From a virus: a stretch of 29,206 bases of DNA. The translations under genes were made by a program, and so were the position numbers. The stretch spans positions 1 to 29,206 of IMG/VR virus record IMGVR_UViG_3300030380_004138; one strand, given 5' to 3'. Below are positions 17,501 through 25,103 of this stretch, one piece after another (position 1 is the stretch's first letter; the number at the start of each line of letters is the position of its first letter). Below the pieces are notes generated by a model, which saw only the letters and a list, made by a program, of their open reading frames with translations, did not search any database and was not told the DNA's origin.

Positions 17501-20129
17501 CACCAGGCATATAAAGACCTTGATTGTTTATTTGAACAACGTTACCATCATCCCAGCTACTACCTATAGTGTTAGGCTTTATAGTATCTATGATATATAA
17601 ATCTGGTGATGACTCTTCTTTAAATATTAAATCAACAGCTACAACACCATCTGGAATTAAATCGCTTCTATAGTTTTTTACTTCAATAGAAACGGCTCTA
17701 TTTACCATACCTAAGTTATAACCTTTTTTAGGATTAAAATCAAAAGATCCAGGTAAAAAAGCTGGTTGTGAAAAAGGAGATATAGCTGAATATTCTCCGT
17801 CTTGATATTTATATCTATATGCTATTCTAGGAAATTTAAATTTAAATATTTTTTCTTTATTTTCTTCTTTATCTGCAGCGTATTTTAATTCGTTAAAACT
17901 TGGTGGCGCTGTAGGTGGTGTTCCATTTATATCAATTATTTCAAATAAACATTGTGCATTAGATTGATCTACTCTTTCAAACTTAACTTGAGACACTGAA
18001 AAATTACCTCCACCAGAACCTGTATATACTCTGAATTGACTATCTATATTAGATGCTGGAGATGACCAAGTCCAACCTGCTGGAGTGTAAGAGCCAATGT
18101 TGTCAGGTTCATTAAACGAAGGGTGAAAAGGCTCTAAAACGCAAGTTCTAGTATAAGTACCTGGAGCTTCAAATTTAATTCTAAAAAGGTGCATGTCGTC
18201 AGCCCCGAAACTATTACTACCTGTTGTAGGATGATTGTTAAATCTTGCTGACTCTACTACAACATAAGCATTTCCTTCTCCTGAAAAAGACCCACCTGGT
18301 GGATTTTCTACAGTAACTGTCATTAAGTACTCACCTCCAATTACTAGTTGAGGCATAGACTGTGTAATTATACTGTAACCAGCAGCATCAAAATCTATCT
18401 GTTGATTAGCAGCATTAAAAGTTGGACCGCCAGTTGCAATCCAATTTGTAACAAAACTACCATTACTGGTTGGTGTATTAAAACTACCATTAGTTATTTG
18501 ATCTGAAGGCACGTCAGTAAAATCATTTATGTACCAACTAACTATTCGTGCTTTAACTCTATAATCAGTTATAGGTATACCTGGCGCTTCATTAAAATTA
18601 AGTCCTCCAAACTCTTTAAACAATATAACATCTCCTACACTCCAATTTAATTTAAATCCACTATCTCCATTTATATCAGTTTCTATACGAGAAGCAAATC
18701 TTTCACCAACACTCATTGAAACAAAATCGTGTAAATGGTTAAAAGCACTACCAGGTGTACCTGCAGTACCAAACCAAAAAGAAGAGTTGTTAGCTAAGTT
18801 GTCAGCTCCTCTAACAAACGCAGATCCAGAATCATTACGAGCAACTCTTATAACACCAGTATATGTTTGTGGAACTGAAACTCCATTAACATCTACAGGT
18901 GGTAAATCTGGTCTTTCTGATACTAAATCTATTGTTGGAGCTATAATAGGTTGTTTCTTTATAACTGTTATGTGTTCTTCTCTTATTGGTACAGATAAGC
19001 CTGTTGTTTCGTTAATAAAATTAGTATGAGGTATGCTTGGTCCGTTTAATGCAGGATCATAAGAAGACGTACCTTTTATACATCTATTAATATTTATTTT
19101 TTTAGGCTCATTATTATTATCTGTAAAAAATAACAAATCATCTATTATGTTAATACCAGTTATATGTCTACCATATTCAAATTTTAAAACGTCTCCATTT
19201 GAATCTATTAAAACTGGTGTAACGTTATCTTTTTTAGTGTCGTATTTTAAAATTATATCTACAGCTCTAGTAACATTTACAAGTGATATGTTTTTTAAAG
19301 TTAATGATTTTACAAATTGATTTCCATTACCCATTTCAATAACAAATATCATATTAGGTACAGAGTTATTTAAACTTGCATCAAATGTAAATTCTTCTTC
19401 TAAAACACCATCTAAAGCTTTACGATTACCAAAAGGTCTATAATTAACATCACCACCAGCAAGGCTATGCCCAGCTAAAAACCACTTTATTTGATCACTA
19501 CTTGCGTCATTTCCATTATCAACGTTTTCAAACTCTACTTTTATTCTATAAGTCTCACCATCTACTAAATCTATTTGATGTTGTGCATTTGAATACTGAG
19601 TAGTTTGAATATTAGGATCTGAACTTATGGTAATACCATTTTCATCAGCATTAAAATTAAGCAGATCATCAGGAATATTATAAAACCTACGACCTGAACC
19701 ACCTATTGAAGTATCGTAATTTAAATTTTGGTATTTAGCATTTGTAGAATCAATAAAAACACCTTCTAAAAATAACCATGAATGATGTTTAAAATCACTA
19801 GGACCTGCGTACGCATTATCAGCTCCTGCCTGAGAAGTTTCGTATGTTTTTTGTGAATAAAACTGATTTTTTGTTGATGTTATAAAGTAGTATAAGCTGT
19901 CATTTTTTTCATCAGCAATAGAACCAACACAATAGCTATCTTCATTAATTATACCTTGACTAGTTATAGCGTAGTTACTTAATATGTTTTGTATGGTACC
20001 AACGTCAGAATCTTCAGAAGTTGCAACTTGTATATTTACCGCATCTCTATATTCTCCATTTGGAACAATTCTCTCATCGAGATCTTTGTTCATTTTACCA
20101 TTGGCAAAGTTATGCTTTATTTCCGGCAT
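11505..20129 (-). CDS. Giant nozzle/stabilisation-like tail protein with inserted binding-type domains
   Basis: 2874 residues from 8.6 kb. The start (residues 6-51: NFANGKMNKDLDER, then a VPNGEYRDA motif and a VGTIQNI motif) resembles the opening of podovirus nozzle or packaged-DNA stabilisation proteins in the T7 gp12/P22 gp10 functional class. Propeller-like core strands are seen near 320-350, 765-795 (YRYKYQDGEYS), 895-920 (YDNVPKKALAQEITGNRVVYGNY in part) and about 2175-2330. Segments at about 110-288 and 545-720 read as jelly-roll, carbohydrate-binding-like insertions. A Trp/Tyr/Gly-rich segment at about 1290-1970 has no match I can name. The gene begins 4 bases after the 541-aa adaptor gene. 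No transmembrane segment or peptidase motif is evident. A tail-needle or baseplate-like role for the inserted parts is inference. The reading frame is unbroken throughout. Confidence 0.65.
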   Translation of the reverse strand: MPEIKHNFANGKMNKDLDERIVPNGEYRDAVNIQVATSEDSDVGTIQNILSNYAITSQGIINEDSYCVGSIADEKNDSLYYFITSTKNQFYSQKTYETSQAGADNAYAGPSDFKHHSWLFLEGVFIDSTNAKYQNLNYDTSIGGSGRRFYNIPDDLLNFNADENGITISSDPNIQTTQYSNAQHQIDLVDGETYRIKVEFENVDNGNDASSDQIKWFLAGHSLAGGDVNYRPFGNRKALDGVLEEEFTFDASLNNSVPNMIFVIEMGNGNQFVKSLTLKNISLVNVTRAVDIILKYDTKKDNVTPVLIDSNGDVLKFEYGRHITGINIIDDLLFFTDNNNEPKKININRCIKGTSSYDPALNGPSIPHTNFINETTGLSVPIREEHITVIKKQPIIAPTIDLVSERPDLPPVDVNGVSVPQTYTGVIRVARNDSGSAFVRGADNLANNSSFWFGTAGTPGSAFNHLHDFVSMSVGERFASRIETDINGDSGFKLNWSVGDVILFKEFGGLNFNEAPGIPITDYRVKARIVSWYINDFTDVPSDQITNGSFNTPTSNGSFVTNWIATGGPTFNAANQQIDFDAAGYSIITQSMPQLVIGGEYLMTVTVENPPGGSFSGEGNAYVVVESARFNNHPTTGSNSFGADDMHLFRIKFEAPGTYTRTCVLEPFHPSFNEPDNIGSYTPAGWTWSSPASNIDSQFRVYTGSGGGNFSVSQVKFERVDQSNAQCLFEIIDINGTPPTAPPSFNELKYAADKEENKEKIFKFKFPRIAYRYKYQDGEYSAISPFSQPAFLPGSFDFNPKKGYNLGMVNRAVSIEVKNYRSDLIPDGVVAVDLIFKEESSPDLYIIDTIKPNTIGSSWDDGNVVQINNQGLYMPGGYTISNEQIKNVIETNQILRPYDNVPKKALAQEITGNRVVYGNYKQGYNLITANTVENAPLGGGFISRKEYYPNFKFDFLTTDINSSTVKSIKTLREYQLGVVFVDEYGRETPVISNPTGTKALSKVNADKQNQIKIGFNNTDIPLELTYMKFFIKETSGEYYNLAMDRYYDGGEDRVWLSFPSSDINKVNIDDFIILKKAAESNQLVEEEAKYKILDIQAQAPEFIKDEVIQVARVTHDNSAVLPIDVFKTNLTDCPREGIDEFSLKYNPFAVARTGGQLHLIDTNEVDLYIEFFDVAVNTISKKYKIGSITTDLDVAAGVGYGDASYFIFTREKLGDDVNFMLNSAQTGIQDGIQIRFYKHVKSNMSKFDGKFFVQINKDSSTGKDLVLSKLEASLGNPTFRLLEQKKLFSMLGNHDEIHSSAFTGQNQGEYAKDFGRYAPFFRNYNANTINSNLGAEYTPYIFGEKLTSGGTYYQQTTAAGKDSDTASEDWPNLQYTAVSDATDYANSYTSIAGFSSSPTFGLTANQIAELGAAWYTEYTWFTGPVQYSWPVAVGDPYGVGGANGGLMQHRIDGSKWNGSDGNADYKVADKHGWSDRQRVNNTVWFIDAGPYKGKLPGINKYYNWYPRQTQWMNVDRASAIDYEDFSRNVASTGASQPLAGTGLSRGAVTDFNKGVETDGYNGQIDISWGGIFHNQSIQNDSDNGVIDDVDGYGASYDGSGMIDEFWNAGVTSINSTTNPEYTNSGHTDFTNNFFEGMKFRFTEDPSSEVYTVNRVQLNGHLRHTVGDGSRLSSVPSAYGPRYTNISLLAPLRQEIYAGDGWRSDSDLPFGTSSGNIPNFPYYNERWESNLWAGQVAEQFSPNFTTNSRLRFQNSSGDGAIGWNPIGAYGGIPGGLKISINQSSANAAQASNATGCIVSVDSLSGADENTGDQHTIKVGMILTSYNDGGEVLDGGADLADTDPPLIIYKIEDQGAYFDVFLTGYAQPCIGSQITTIRDTNDLNTRTVLAHRMFSVTPNAGEALVFEQPTYNGLSQYSANRINSYFATLGQHTGVGLFDPLSGHEEAVPVIMPVVYHLEILEEIPSEEYIPTNPAIWETEPQDNTPLDIYYEASGYHPLRLTVDTMPIAIPLGSDISHTGNPVSFAFTDQAIITGYGFHTSDEALANDSNYVGTAGFFITLALKFAGSFPLVGSQYIDVGSSFDVTRPDGTIVRLTIKGYFDIDADSRASSFYIEEDLHGPETSYILNWHNCFSFGNGVESNRIRDGFNLSKITNGVKASTTLEYSTANYYKEEHRKHGLIYSGIYNDIGGVNNLNQFITAEKITKDLNPTYGSIQKLYSRDTDLIAMCEDKVLQILANKDAVFNADGNPQLVATNRVLGQARPFVGEYGISKNPESFASESYRVYFADKVRGAIIRLSKDGLTAISDHGMKDWFKDNLKLSKKLIGSYDDSKGEYNITVLDTEKTVSFKENTRSWVSFKSFTPENAISCANKYFTMKNGWLWQHHYDNNTKLPQFKRNTFYFRHIVVEHIDHPNQPENPGKYFFFDQQRFIDNLHVDTLQTLGNPTDIQDFIGVVRVYRNNIMIHDAIDVKLWSKEDQYSVLGLAYGRIETGGSNPGDWQVGDVIVFYEFLRSDSNDNNLIPQGFDDSFDNISAFYNETMNNHFDKYVSSSFNVLLNEAPSSIKSYNTLSYEGSEALKKDKLATVHSINFPEDAQLNGQFFFLNEIEFNILVEQTNTVLEKIPDEETLAGDSTTQVLQYNSDDELIWQGKIRLFKNEDIGFYGSRLSNPLPGQFNVTDYITLHEVKKGWHVTDFKTDQQKGSLINFVKKENKWFNYIKGTKREELVEINYADGNVRSTFPALTSFEESSVQGIGNLKSYSLNVMEFESRINSALQIGDTVYYQNTNPSVDNSLQPNQIIAFGVVTEITEFTVTVNEAIFGDPISPTDDMFILFTKNNNINSSSLLGYYADVKFENNSLEKVELFSVGSEITESSK

Positions 20130-20133
20130 TTAA

Positions 20134-21759
20134 TTAATGTTTAATTTGTTTTGACTTTCCTCGTAAAACTTGAGTTATCTCTTCTAGTTTTATATTAGAT
20201 AGTCTTAGTTTAGCTTTTCTAACTGCTGCAAACTTTTCTTTTGTTAATCTAGGTACTAAAGCTTGACCATAAGAAGAACTAGATACAATTGCATGTAGCA
20301 TATGTTTATACATAGCATCTTCTGCTAATTTATGAACTTGCATTTCACCATCTGTTCCAAGACTATCACTTATATAATCTAAGATTACAGTTTTTCCTGA
20401 AATATTAGAACTAAAATGCACTTTTCCTCTAAGTTGATCTATATAAAAAGAACCATTTACTTGCGCGTGAGAAGGTTCTAATCCATATCTTTTTCCTTCA
20501 TTAGGCCAATAAACATGATTATCATAATCTCTATAATCGTGCATATCATTTTCACTTGGGTTGTTACTTTTAAAATTATTCCAAGTTGAAGAGTTTCTAT
20601 CTTCATTAGCATGAGATAAACTTAAGTTTTGGCCTGGCACTATAACAGATACAAAATCAACAGAATTTACTTGGTGAGTGTTGTTTGCAGATACTAGTGG
20701 ATCAGGTTGAGTTGTACCACCAATAAATGATCCTGTAATAAGTGTAGTAACAGCAGCTTGTTGCCAAGGTGAATAAGATTGTATGTAAACCCAAACTTCA
20801 GTATGAGCGCTAACATCTATATTTTCAAGCACTTTTTCACTAGTTGTACCATCTGACCACTCTACATATCCTAAATCATAATTACTTATATCTTTATTAG
20901 GCGTTTCATTAGGAGAGCCGGCATATGGAGCTGTATTAGTAGCTGGTAAAATATGACCACTATTAGGATTAGTCCATCCAACAATAGGATCTGTAGAGGT
21001 TATACCTACTCTTACGACACCAAAATCACAAAGTAAGTTTCCAGAATCATCTGTTTGTCGAGCGCCTGAACTAGCAACAGCACTTAAATCTATAGTAGTA
21101 GCAAGATCAACATCAATACGCTGCCAACAACCATAAGCTCTACTTGAAATCTGATTAGCTCCATTTTCCCATAACATTTTAAAAACTAATTCATCATCAA
21201 TAAGGCTTATTTCATCTTTAATGTTTTGTACATAATATTTACCAGCGTTACTAAGGTTAAAGCCAGACCAAGCTTTACTTTTTCCAGGTGCCGAAATTAA
21301 CCAACTGTCATTTGTAAAAGTGAAAGGAACTTCAAAGTTAGGATTAGTAACATTATTTTCTTCAGCTCCAAAAAAATAACTCCCATCATCATTTTGTTTT
21401 ATTTGAAAAGGATTATTTGTATGTTTAGTTTCATATAAAGGGTGTTTTACACCTGAAGTATCTACAGATGATATTTTAGTATAGTTAACATAGTCATGAG
21501 GTAATATCATTTGTAAGCTAGGTGGAACGTCTATTTGTTGAGACTTGAAAGATTTAAAAGTATCAAAAGATAACTCTTGTAAAGCTCGCATTGCATGAAA
21601 CGCAATGTCTTGTCTTTTTACTTTAGGTATTATTTTACCTTCACCAACATAAGATATTTCAAATTGTGCAACTACAGTTTCTAAAGAAGTAAATTGATAA
21701 TTACCATAGTTGTTACCTTGGTAGTATTCGTTTTGTGTTGTTCCGTCTAATAATCCCAT
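20134..21759 (-). CDS. Head-to-tail ring/adaptor-like protein with a large inserted domain
   Basis: 541 residues. The N-terminal part (about 24-125: an EISYVGEGKIIPKVKRQD motif, then AFHAMRALQELSFDT and a VPPSLQMILPHDYVNY motif) and C-terminal part (about 387-541: YGLEPSHAQVNGSFYIDQLR, then an HFSSNISGKTVILDYISDS motif and a final helical region) resemble a podovirus ring or tail-tubular A-like adaptor, which docks under the portal. Between them, about residues 137-385, lies a Ser/Thr/Asn/Trp-rich segment that begins with NPNFE and contains an aromatic beta pattern like carbohydrate-binding jelly-rolls. The gene sits between the 293-aa ring-like gene (4-base gap) and the giant nozzle-like gene (4-base gap), the expected place for a tail adaptor. 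Family assignment is from recalled sequence patterns. Confidence 0.65.
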   Translation of the reverse strand: MGLLDGTTQNEYYQGNNYGNYQFTSLETVVAQFEISYVGEGKIIPKVKRQDIAFHAMRALQELSFDTFKSFKSQQIDVPPSLQMILPHDYVNYTKISSVDTSGVKHPLYETKHTNNPFQIKQNDDGSYFFGAEENNVTNPNFEVPFTFTNDSWLISAPGKSKAWSGFNLSNAGKYYVQNIKDEISLIDDELVFKMLWENGANQISSRAYGCWQRIDVDLATTIDLSAVASSGARQTDDSGNLLCDFGVVRVGITSTDPIVGWTNPNSGHILPATNTAPYAGSPNETPNKDISNYDLGYVEWSDGTTSEKVLENIDVSAHTEVWVYIQSYSPWQQAAVTTLITGSFIGGTTQPDPLVSANNTHQVNSVDFVSVIVPGQNLSLSHANEDRNSSTWNNFKSNNPSENDMHDYRDYDNHVYWPNEGKRYGLEPSHAQVNGSFYIDQLRGKVHFSSNISGKTVILDYISDSLGTDGEMQVHKLAEDAMYKHMLHAIVSSSSYGQALVPRLTKEKFAAVRKAKLRLSNIKLEEITQVLRGKSKQIKH

Positions 21760-21763
21760 TTAT

Positions 21764-22645
21764 TTATGATTTTTCTTGTTGAATTTGTGTATTTTCTTTT
21801 GTAGAGCTTGCTTGAACTAAGCCATAGTCTTTTAAACTTATACCTGCTAATTGTAGTATTTTTATAACTAGTTTATTTTCTTCTGAAGGATGAAGTTCAA
21901 AGTTTTGTGAATTAGTAGAATTAAATAACGCAACGTCGTTTACAACGCTATACGCCCAGTTTGGTTTTTTAGGTTTTCTTATATAAAAAATTTGAATTTT
22001 ATCTGGTAAAGTAGGTAAGCCAAACTCGTTAAGTATTAATTTATTATTATCGTCTCTAAGTGGTGGTTGTGGATAAGGTTTTATTTGAATTACTTCATTA
22101 CCTCTATTAGTAGCGTGTCTATTTGAGTTTATTGTAGAAGTAAACAACATATATGTCGGATGAAGTTTTGTTCCGCCACCAGAGTCAACATTACTTAATA
22201 TTGATCTAGTATATAAACTATCTTCTTTTCTATCTACTAATTTAGCTACAGAAGGAATTTTAGTGTCTTCATAAACTATTTGCACTCTTTGTATTCTATA
22301 CAAATCAGATCCTTCTCTTTTATCAAGATCAAGAAGGTTAAATCTTTCTGGAGTATGATCATACAAATAAACCCAACCAGCGTTATTTACAGGTTCAACT
22401 CTAGATGGTGTAAAACTTTCAAATATTTTTATTTTTTCTTGTAATAACTCAACCATATCTGATGACATAGTGTTATTACCTGGCGTTCTTAAAAATTGAT
22501 TCTTATCATAAAAATACTGTTCAAATATATCCATTTGAGCCATATCAGCAAATAAATTAAAGTCTTGTGGTGTTATATAACCTCTTTGCTCTTTATTAGC
22601 AAGTGCTAATACTTTTTGATATACTGTGTTTATGTTTATCGCCAT
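21764..22645 (-). CDS. Head-to-tail ring/connector-like protein
   Basis: 293 residues. The start contains TVYQKVLALANKEQRGYITP (residues 7-26) and DFNLFADMAQMDIFEQYF (28-45), a pair of helices I recall from connector-type proteins of crAss-like and marine podoviruses. The middle is mixed beta, and the C-terminal part (about 249-285) has FELHPSEENKLVIKILQLAG, a helix typical of portal-facing ring proteins. It stands directly before the 541-aa adaptor gene. A GC-rich hairpin ends 14 bases upstream of its ATG, so its translation or message stability may be influenced by that structure. It could equally be called a tail completion protein; a location at the portal exit is inferred from order. Confidence 0.6.
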   Translation of the reverse strand: MAININTVYQKVLALANKEQRGYITPQDFNLFADMAQMDIFEQYFYDKNQFLRTPGNNTMSSDMVELLQEKIKIFESFTPSRVEPVNNAGWVYLYDHTPERFNLLDLDKREGSDLYRIQRVQIVYEDTKIPSVAKLVDRKEDSLYTRSILSNVDSGGGTKLHPTYMLFTSTINSNRHATNRGNEVIQIKPYPQPPLRDDNNKLILNEFGLPTLPDKIQIFYIRKPKKPNWAYSVVNDVALFNSTNSQNFELHPSEENKLVIKILQLAGISLKDYGLVQASSTKENTQIQQEKS

Positions 22646-22658
22646 AATATTTTTTTAT

Positions 22659-22697
22659 TGTAGTTTGTAATCGCCCCGTAGGGCGACTACCACTACA
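22659..22697 (-). other. Strong GC-rich hairpin with UACG tetraloop, no U-tract
   Basis: Read on the minus strand, a 10-bp stem (GTAGTCGCCC against GGGCGATTAC, one G-U pair) is closed by C-UACG-G, a member of the very stable UNCG loop class. It is extended by an outer 6-bp stem (TGTAGT/ACTACA) across a 1/2-base internal loop. It lies between the 272-aa gene and the 293-aa gene. What follows on the transcribed strand is A-rich (ATAAAAAAATATT), not U-rich, so it is not a standard intrinsic terminator. It may protect or delimit mRNA ends or affect initiation of the next gene. Confidence 0.75.
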
Positions 22698-22703
22698 GTT
22701 AGA

Positions 22704-23522
22704 TTAATTTAATCTTTTTTCTATATTTGCATATATTTCCATACCTTCATCAGTTTTAAACCAATGCGCTAAAGCAGTGTATGGATGCTCGTCAAATGGT
22801 ACTGTCATTATTTTTCTATCGTTAGAACCCCACATAAAGTTTCTTTGATCAGATGATAATTTTATAATACCAAGTTCAGTAGCTTTAATACCAAAGTTTC
22901 TAAGTTGAACATTGTCATCAGAAGCTAACTCTAACAATAAAGCAGGGTTATTACGAGCAAACACTAATAAATCTCTTTTAAGTTCCTTAGAACTCATGTT
23001 AGACACTTCAGAACCTTTTTCCACACGTAGTATAGCCTCTGCCATATCAATATCCATTTCTCTAGCAGCTAATATTGCGTCAGCTTCTAACTCTAAATAT
23101 TCTATTTGATTTTCTGCTATAGCTACAGGATTATGCTCTTCGTATATTTTATCTCTATGAGGGTGGTATAAAGATAATAGTTTTTGCAATGTAGTTTTTT
23201 CTTTTTCAACAAATAAGTTACCACTTCTAAAAACTATATGTTCTAATCTTTGATCACCAATCATTTCGTCTACAAAAGGAGTTCTTTGGTTTTGACAATA
23301 TTTAAGTTCTCTTTCATAACCTTTTTCTTTGTCAAAATAATAAACGTTAGAAGTTTTTAACATATAACTTAAAGGTCTTTTTCTTCCTTTTAATTTATAA
23401 ACTCTATCTCTTACTTCCCACTCGTCTTTTTTGACTTGAGCTTTTTTAGGTTTTGCAGTTTCAACAACTGGTGTTTCAACAACAGGTACCTCTACCTTTT
23501 CTGTTTTTTCTTTTTTTGCCAT
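22704..23522 (-). CDS. Virion-module protein of unknown function with low-complexity N-terminus
   Basis: 272 residues. The first 40 are a charged, Pro/Val-rich linker with a short duplication (PVVET twice, from two near-identical 15-bp units around 23460-23490). The remaining region is a compact domain: VRDRVYKLKGRKRPLSYML (about 41-59) is followed by FDKEKGYERELKYCQNQ (63-79 or so) and a mostly helical Glu/Leu-rich segment with a middle part HPHRDKIYEEHNPVAIAEN, ending in an aromatic, basic C-terminus. I recall similar proteins beside capsid genes of marine phages but know no function. It lies directly after the capsid gene and its terminator, so it may be a head completion, decoration or cargo protein. 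No catalytic motif is visible. Confidence 0.6.
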   Translation of the reverse strand: MAKKEKTEKVEVPVVETPVVETAKPKKAQVKKDEWEVRDRVYKLKGRKRPLSYMLKTSNVYYFDKEKGYERELKYCQNQRTPFVDEMIGDQRLEHIVFRSGNLFVEKEKTTLQKLLSLYHPHRDKIYEEHNPVAIAENQIEYLELEADAILAAREMDIDMAEAILRVEKGSEVSNMSSKELKRDLLVFARNNPALLLELASDDNVQLRNFGIKATELGIIKLSSDQRNFMWGSNDRKIMTVPFDEHPYTALAHWFKTDEGMEIYANIEKRLN

Positions 23523-23551
23523 AATATAATATATAATAAAATTAATAAAAT

Positions 23552-23581
23552 AAAAGGCCGAGGCCGAAGCCCCGGTCTTTT
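23552..23581 (-). terminator. Intrinsic terminator after the major capsid gene
   Basis: On the minus strand, 10 bases after the capsid stop codon, two 13-base arms (23569-23581 and 23552-23564) pair with one G-U pair and one A-C mismatch around a C-UUCG-G loop. The outer A-T pairs run into a T-rich tail (TTTTATTTTATTAATTTT). This is the form of a rho-independent terminator. It would reduce transcription of the downstream tail genes relative to the capsid gene. No promoter is recognisable downstream, so partial read-through is likely. Confidence 0.85.
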
Positions 23582-23590
23582 AAAAATAGT

Positions 23591-25084
23591 TTACTTCAAT
23601 AACATAAAGTTATTAGCACCTTGAGTAATTAAACATCTTTCTGATAAGAAGTGTAATTGCATCGCATCTAAAGCAGATGTAGCAGCACCAACAGAACCAG
23701 TAACCCAAGTTTTCATTCTTCGGTCATCAGTTTGTGAAGCTCTATATCTTACATGTAAGAAAGGACGTCTTGCGCTACCACCAACATTTTGATCATAAAC
23801 AGTAGAAGTACCAGCAGGTATCATGACTCCTCTGATTGCATTAGCACCAGCAGTCAAGTTAATACCACCTCTAGTAGCTTTATCATTTAAATATCTAAAG
23901 TCAGATTTGTAGAAGTCGTAAGAACCTCTTCTGAAACCAGAGAAACCTAAGTTTAACGCCATGTCTTCAGAGTTGTTAAATACACCGTAAGATGTACCAC
24001 CAGCTAACATATCATCAATAGCTAAACTAGTTGCTCTGTTAACAAACATCATGTATTCTTCAATAGCACCTTGCTTATCAAACTCAGCAAGTATTGCATC
24101 GAACTCAGCTAAATCAGTTGCAGCGTTAACACCAGTAACACCAGTAGTTATATTACCTCTATCTTCAATAGCAGCAAATAAACCTTCAGTACCTGTGTTT
24201 TTAGAAGTGTCGTTAGCTACAACAGCACCAGTTCCCATAACACCAGCTTCTTCAGTGATATCGTTTCCAGCACCACCTTTTTCAGCTTCAAGCATTGCCA
24301 TTTCAATATAGTCAGTAAAACGAGCTCTAGTATCAGCTTCAGCTTTTAAGTACCATAAGTATCCAGCACCACCATCTTCAGAAGAAACTTCAACCCAACC
24401 AATTCTAGAAGCATCAGATCCTGATACCTCGTAGTAATCTTTCATTATGATTGGCTTATTGTTGAATGATTTGAAAGAAGGCTCGTTAGCACCTCTAGTA
24501 TCAGTAGCAGCATTACCAGCAGCTACAAAGTATTGACTAGCTTTTGGATATTCAGAACCATAAACTAATATAGTTGTAGCACTACCAGAAGTTGTACCTG
24601 TTAAAGCAGCAGCACCATAAGGAGCTACGTCAATTCTATCAGTTGCAACTGTAACTACTAAAGCTTTAACAACACCGTTAGTAGGATCAGAAATAATAAC
24701 AGTATCATTAACTCGTATACCGTGATTACCAGAAGCTACATCAGTGTTACCATCAATATCAGAAATAATATCTATTTGAGAACTTGAATCAGCACCACCA
24801 GTAGTAGAGTGAACGTGTCCTAAATAAGATAAGTGTAAACGACCTTGCTCAGACCAAACAACTTGGTCAGCAGTCATCGCTTCTTCAGCTCCAACTTGAG
24901 CTAAGAAACCTGAAATAGTCCTAGGACCAAATACTTCAGCTTCTTTCTCCATTAGATCTGGTACATATTGTTGCGCCCAACCTTGTCCAGTTGAAGACGC
25001 TAAGTCTAGGTAGTTAGTTTGTAACGTTTGCTGTATTGGAGCAGGAACGCTATTCAAATTACCACCAGGATTAGAAATTGCCAT
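23591..25084 (-). CDS. Major capsid protein
   Basis: 497 residues, rich in Ala, Gly, Thr and Asp, with no long low-complexity region. The N-terminal part (about 14-80: PIQQTLQTNYLDLAS, WAQQYVPDLMEKEAEVFG and SGFLAQVGAEEAM) is a pattern I recall from major capsid proteins of marine podovirus-type phages. A later segment has an FVNRATSLAIDDMLAGG-like helix-loop and a GFRRGSYDFYKSDFRYLNDKATRG core. Length, the position right after an acidic scaffold-like gene, and the strong terminator after the gene all fit the most abundant virion protein, likely of the HK97 fold. The fold is not directly visible in the sequence. The codons look GC-richer than those of its neighbours, as expected for a highly expressed gene. 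The start follows TTTAAAATT without a Shine-Dalgarno sequence. Confidence 0.85.
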   Translation of the reverse strand: MAISNPGGNLNSVPAPIQQTLQTNYLDLASSTGQGWAQQYVPDLMEKEAEVFGPRTISGFLAQVGAEEAMTADQVVWSEQGRLHLSYLGHVHSTTGGADSSSQIDIISDIDGNTDVASGNHGIRVNDTVIISDPTNGVVKALVVTVATDRIDVAPYGAAALTGTTSGSATTILVYGSEYPKASQYFVAAGNAATDTRGANEPSFKSFNNKPIIMKDYYEVSGSDASRIGWVEVSSEDGGAGYLWYLKAEADTRARFTDYIEMAMLEAEKGGAGNDITEEAGVMGTGAVVANDTSKNTGTEGLFAAIEDRGNITTGVTGVNAATDLAEFDAILAEFDKQGAIEEYMMFVNRATSLAIDDMLAGGTSYGVFNNSEDMALNLGFSGFRRGSYDFYKSDFRYLNDKATRGGINLTAGANAIRGVMIPAGTSTVYDQNVGGSARRPFLHVRYRASQTDDRRMKTWVTGSVGAATSALDAMQLHFLSERCLITQGANNFMLLK

Positions 25085-25103
25085 AATTTTAAATTTTTAA
25101 TTG

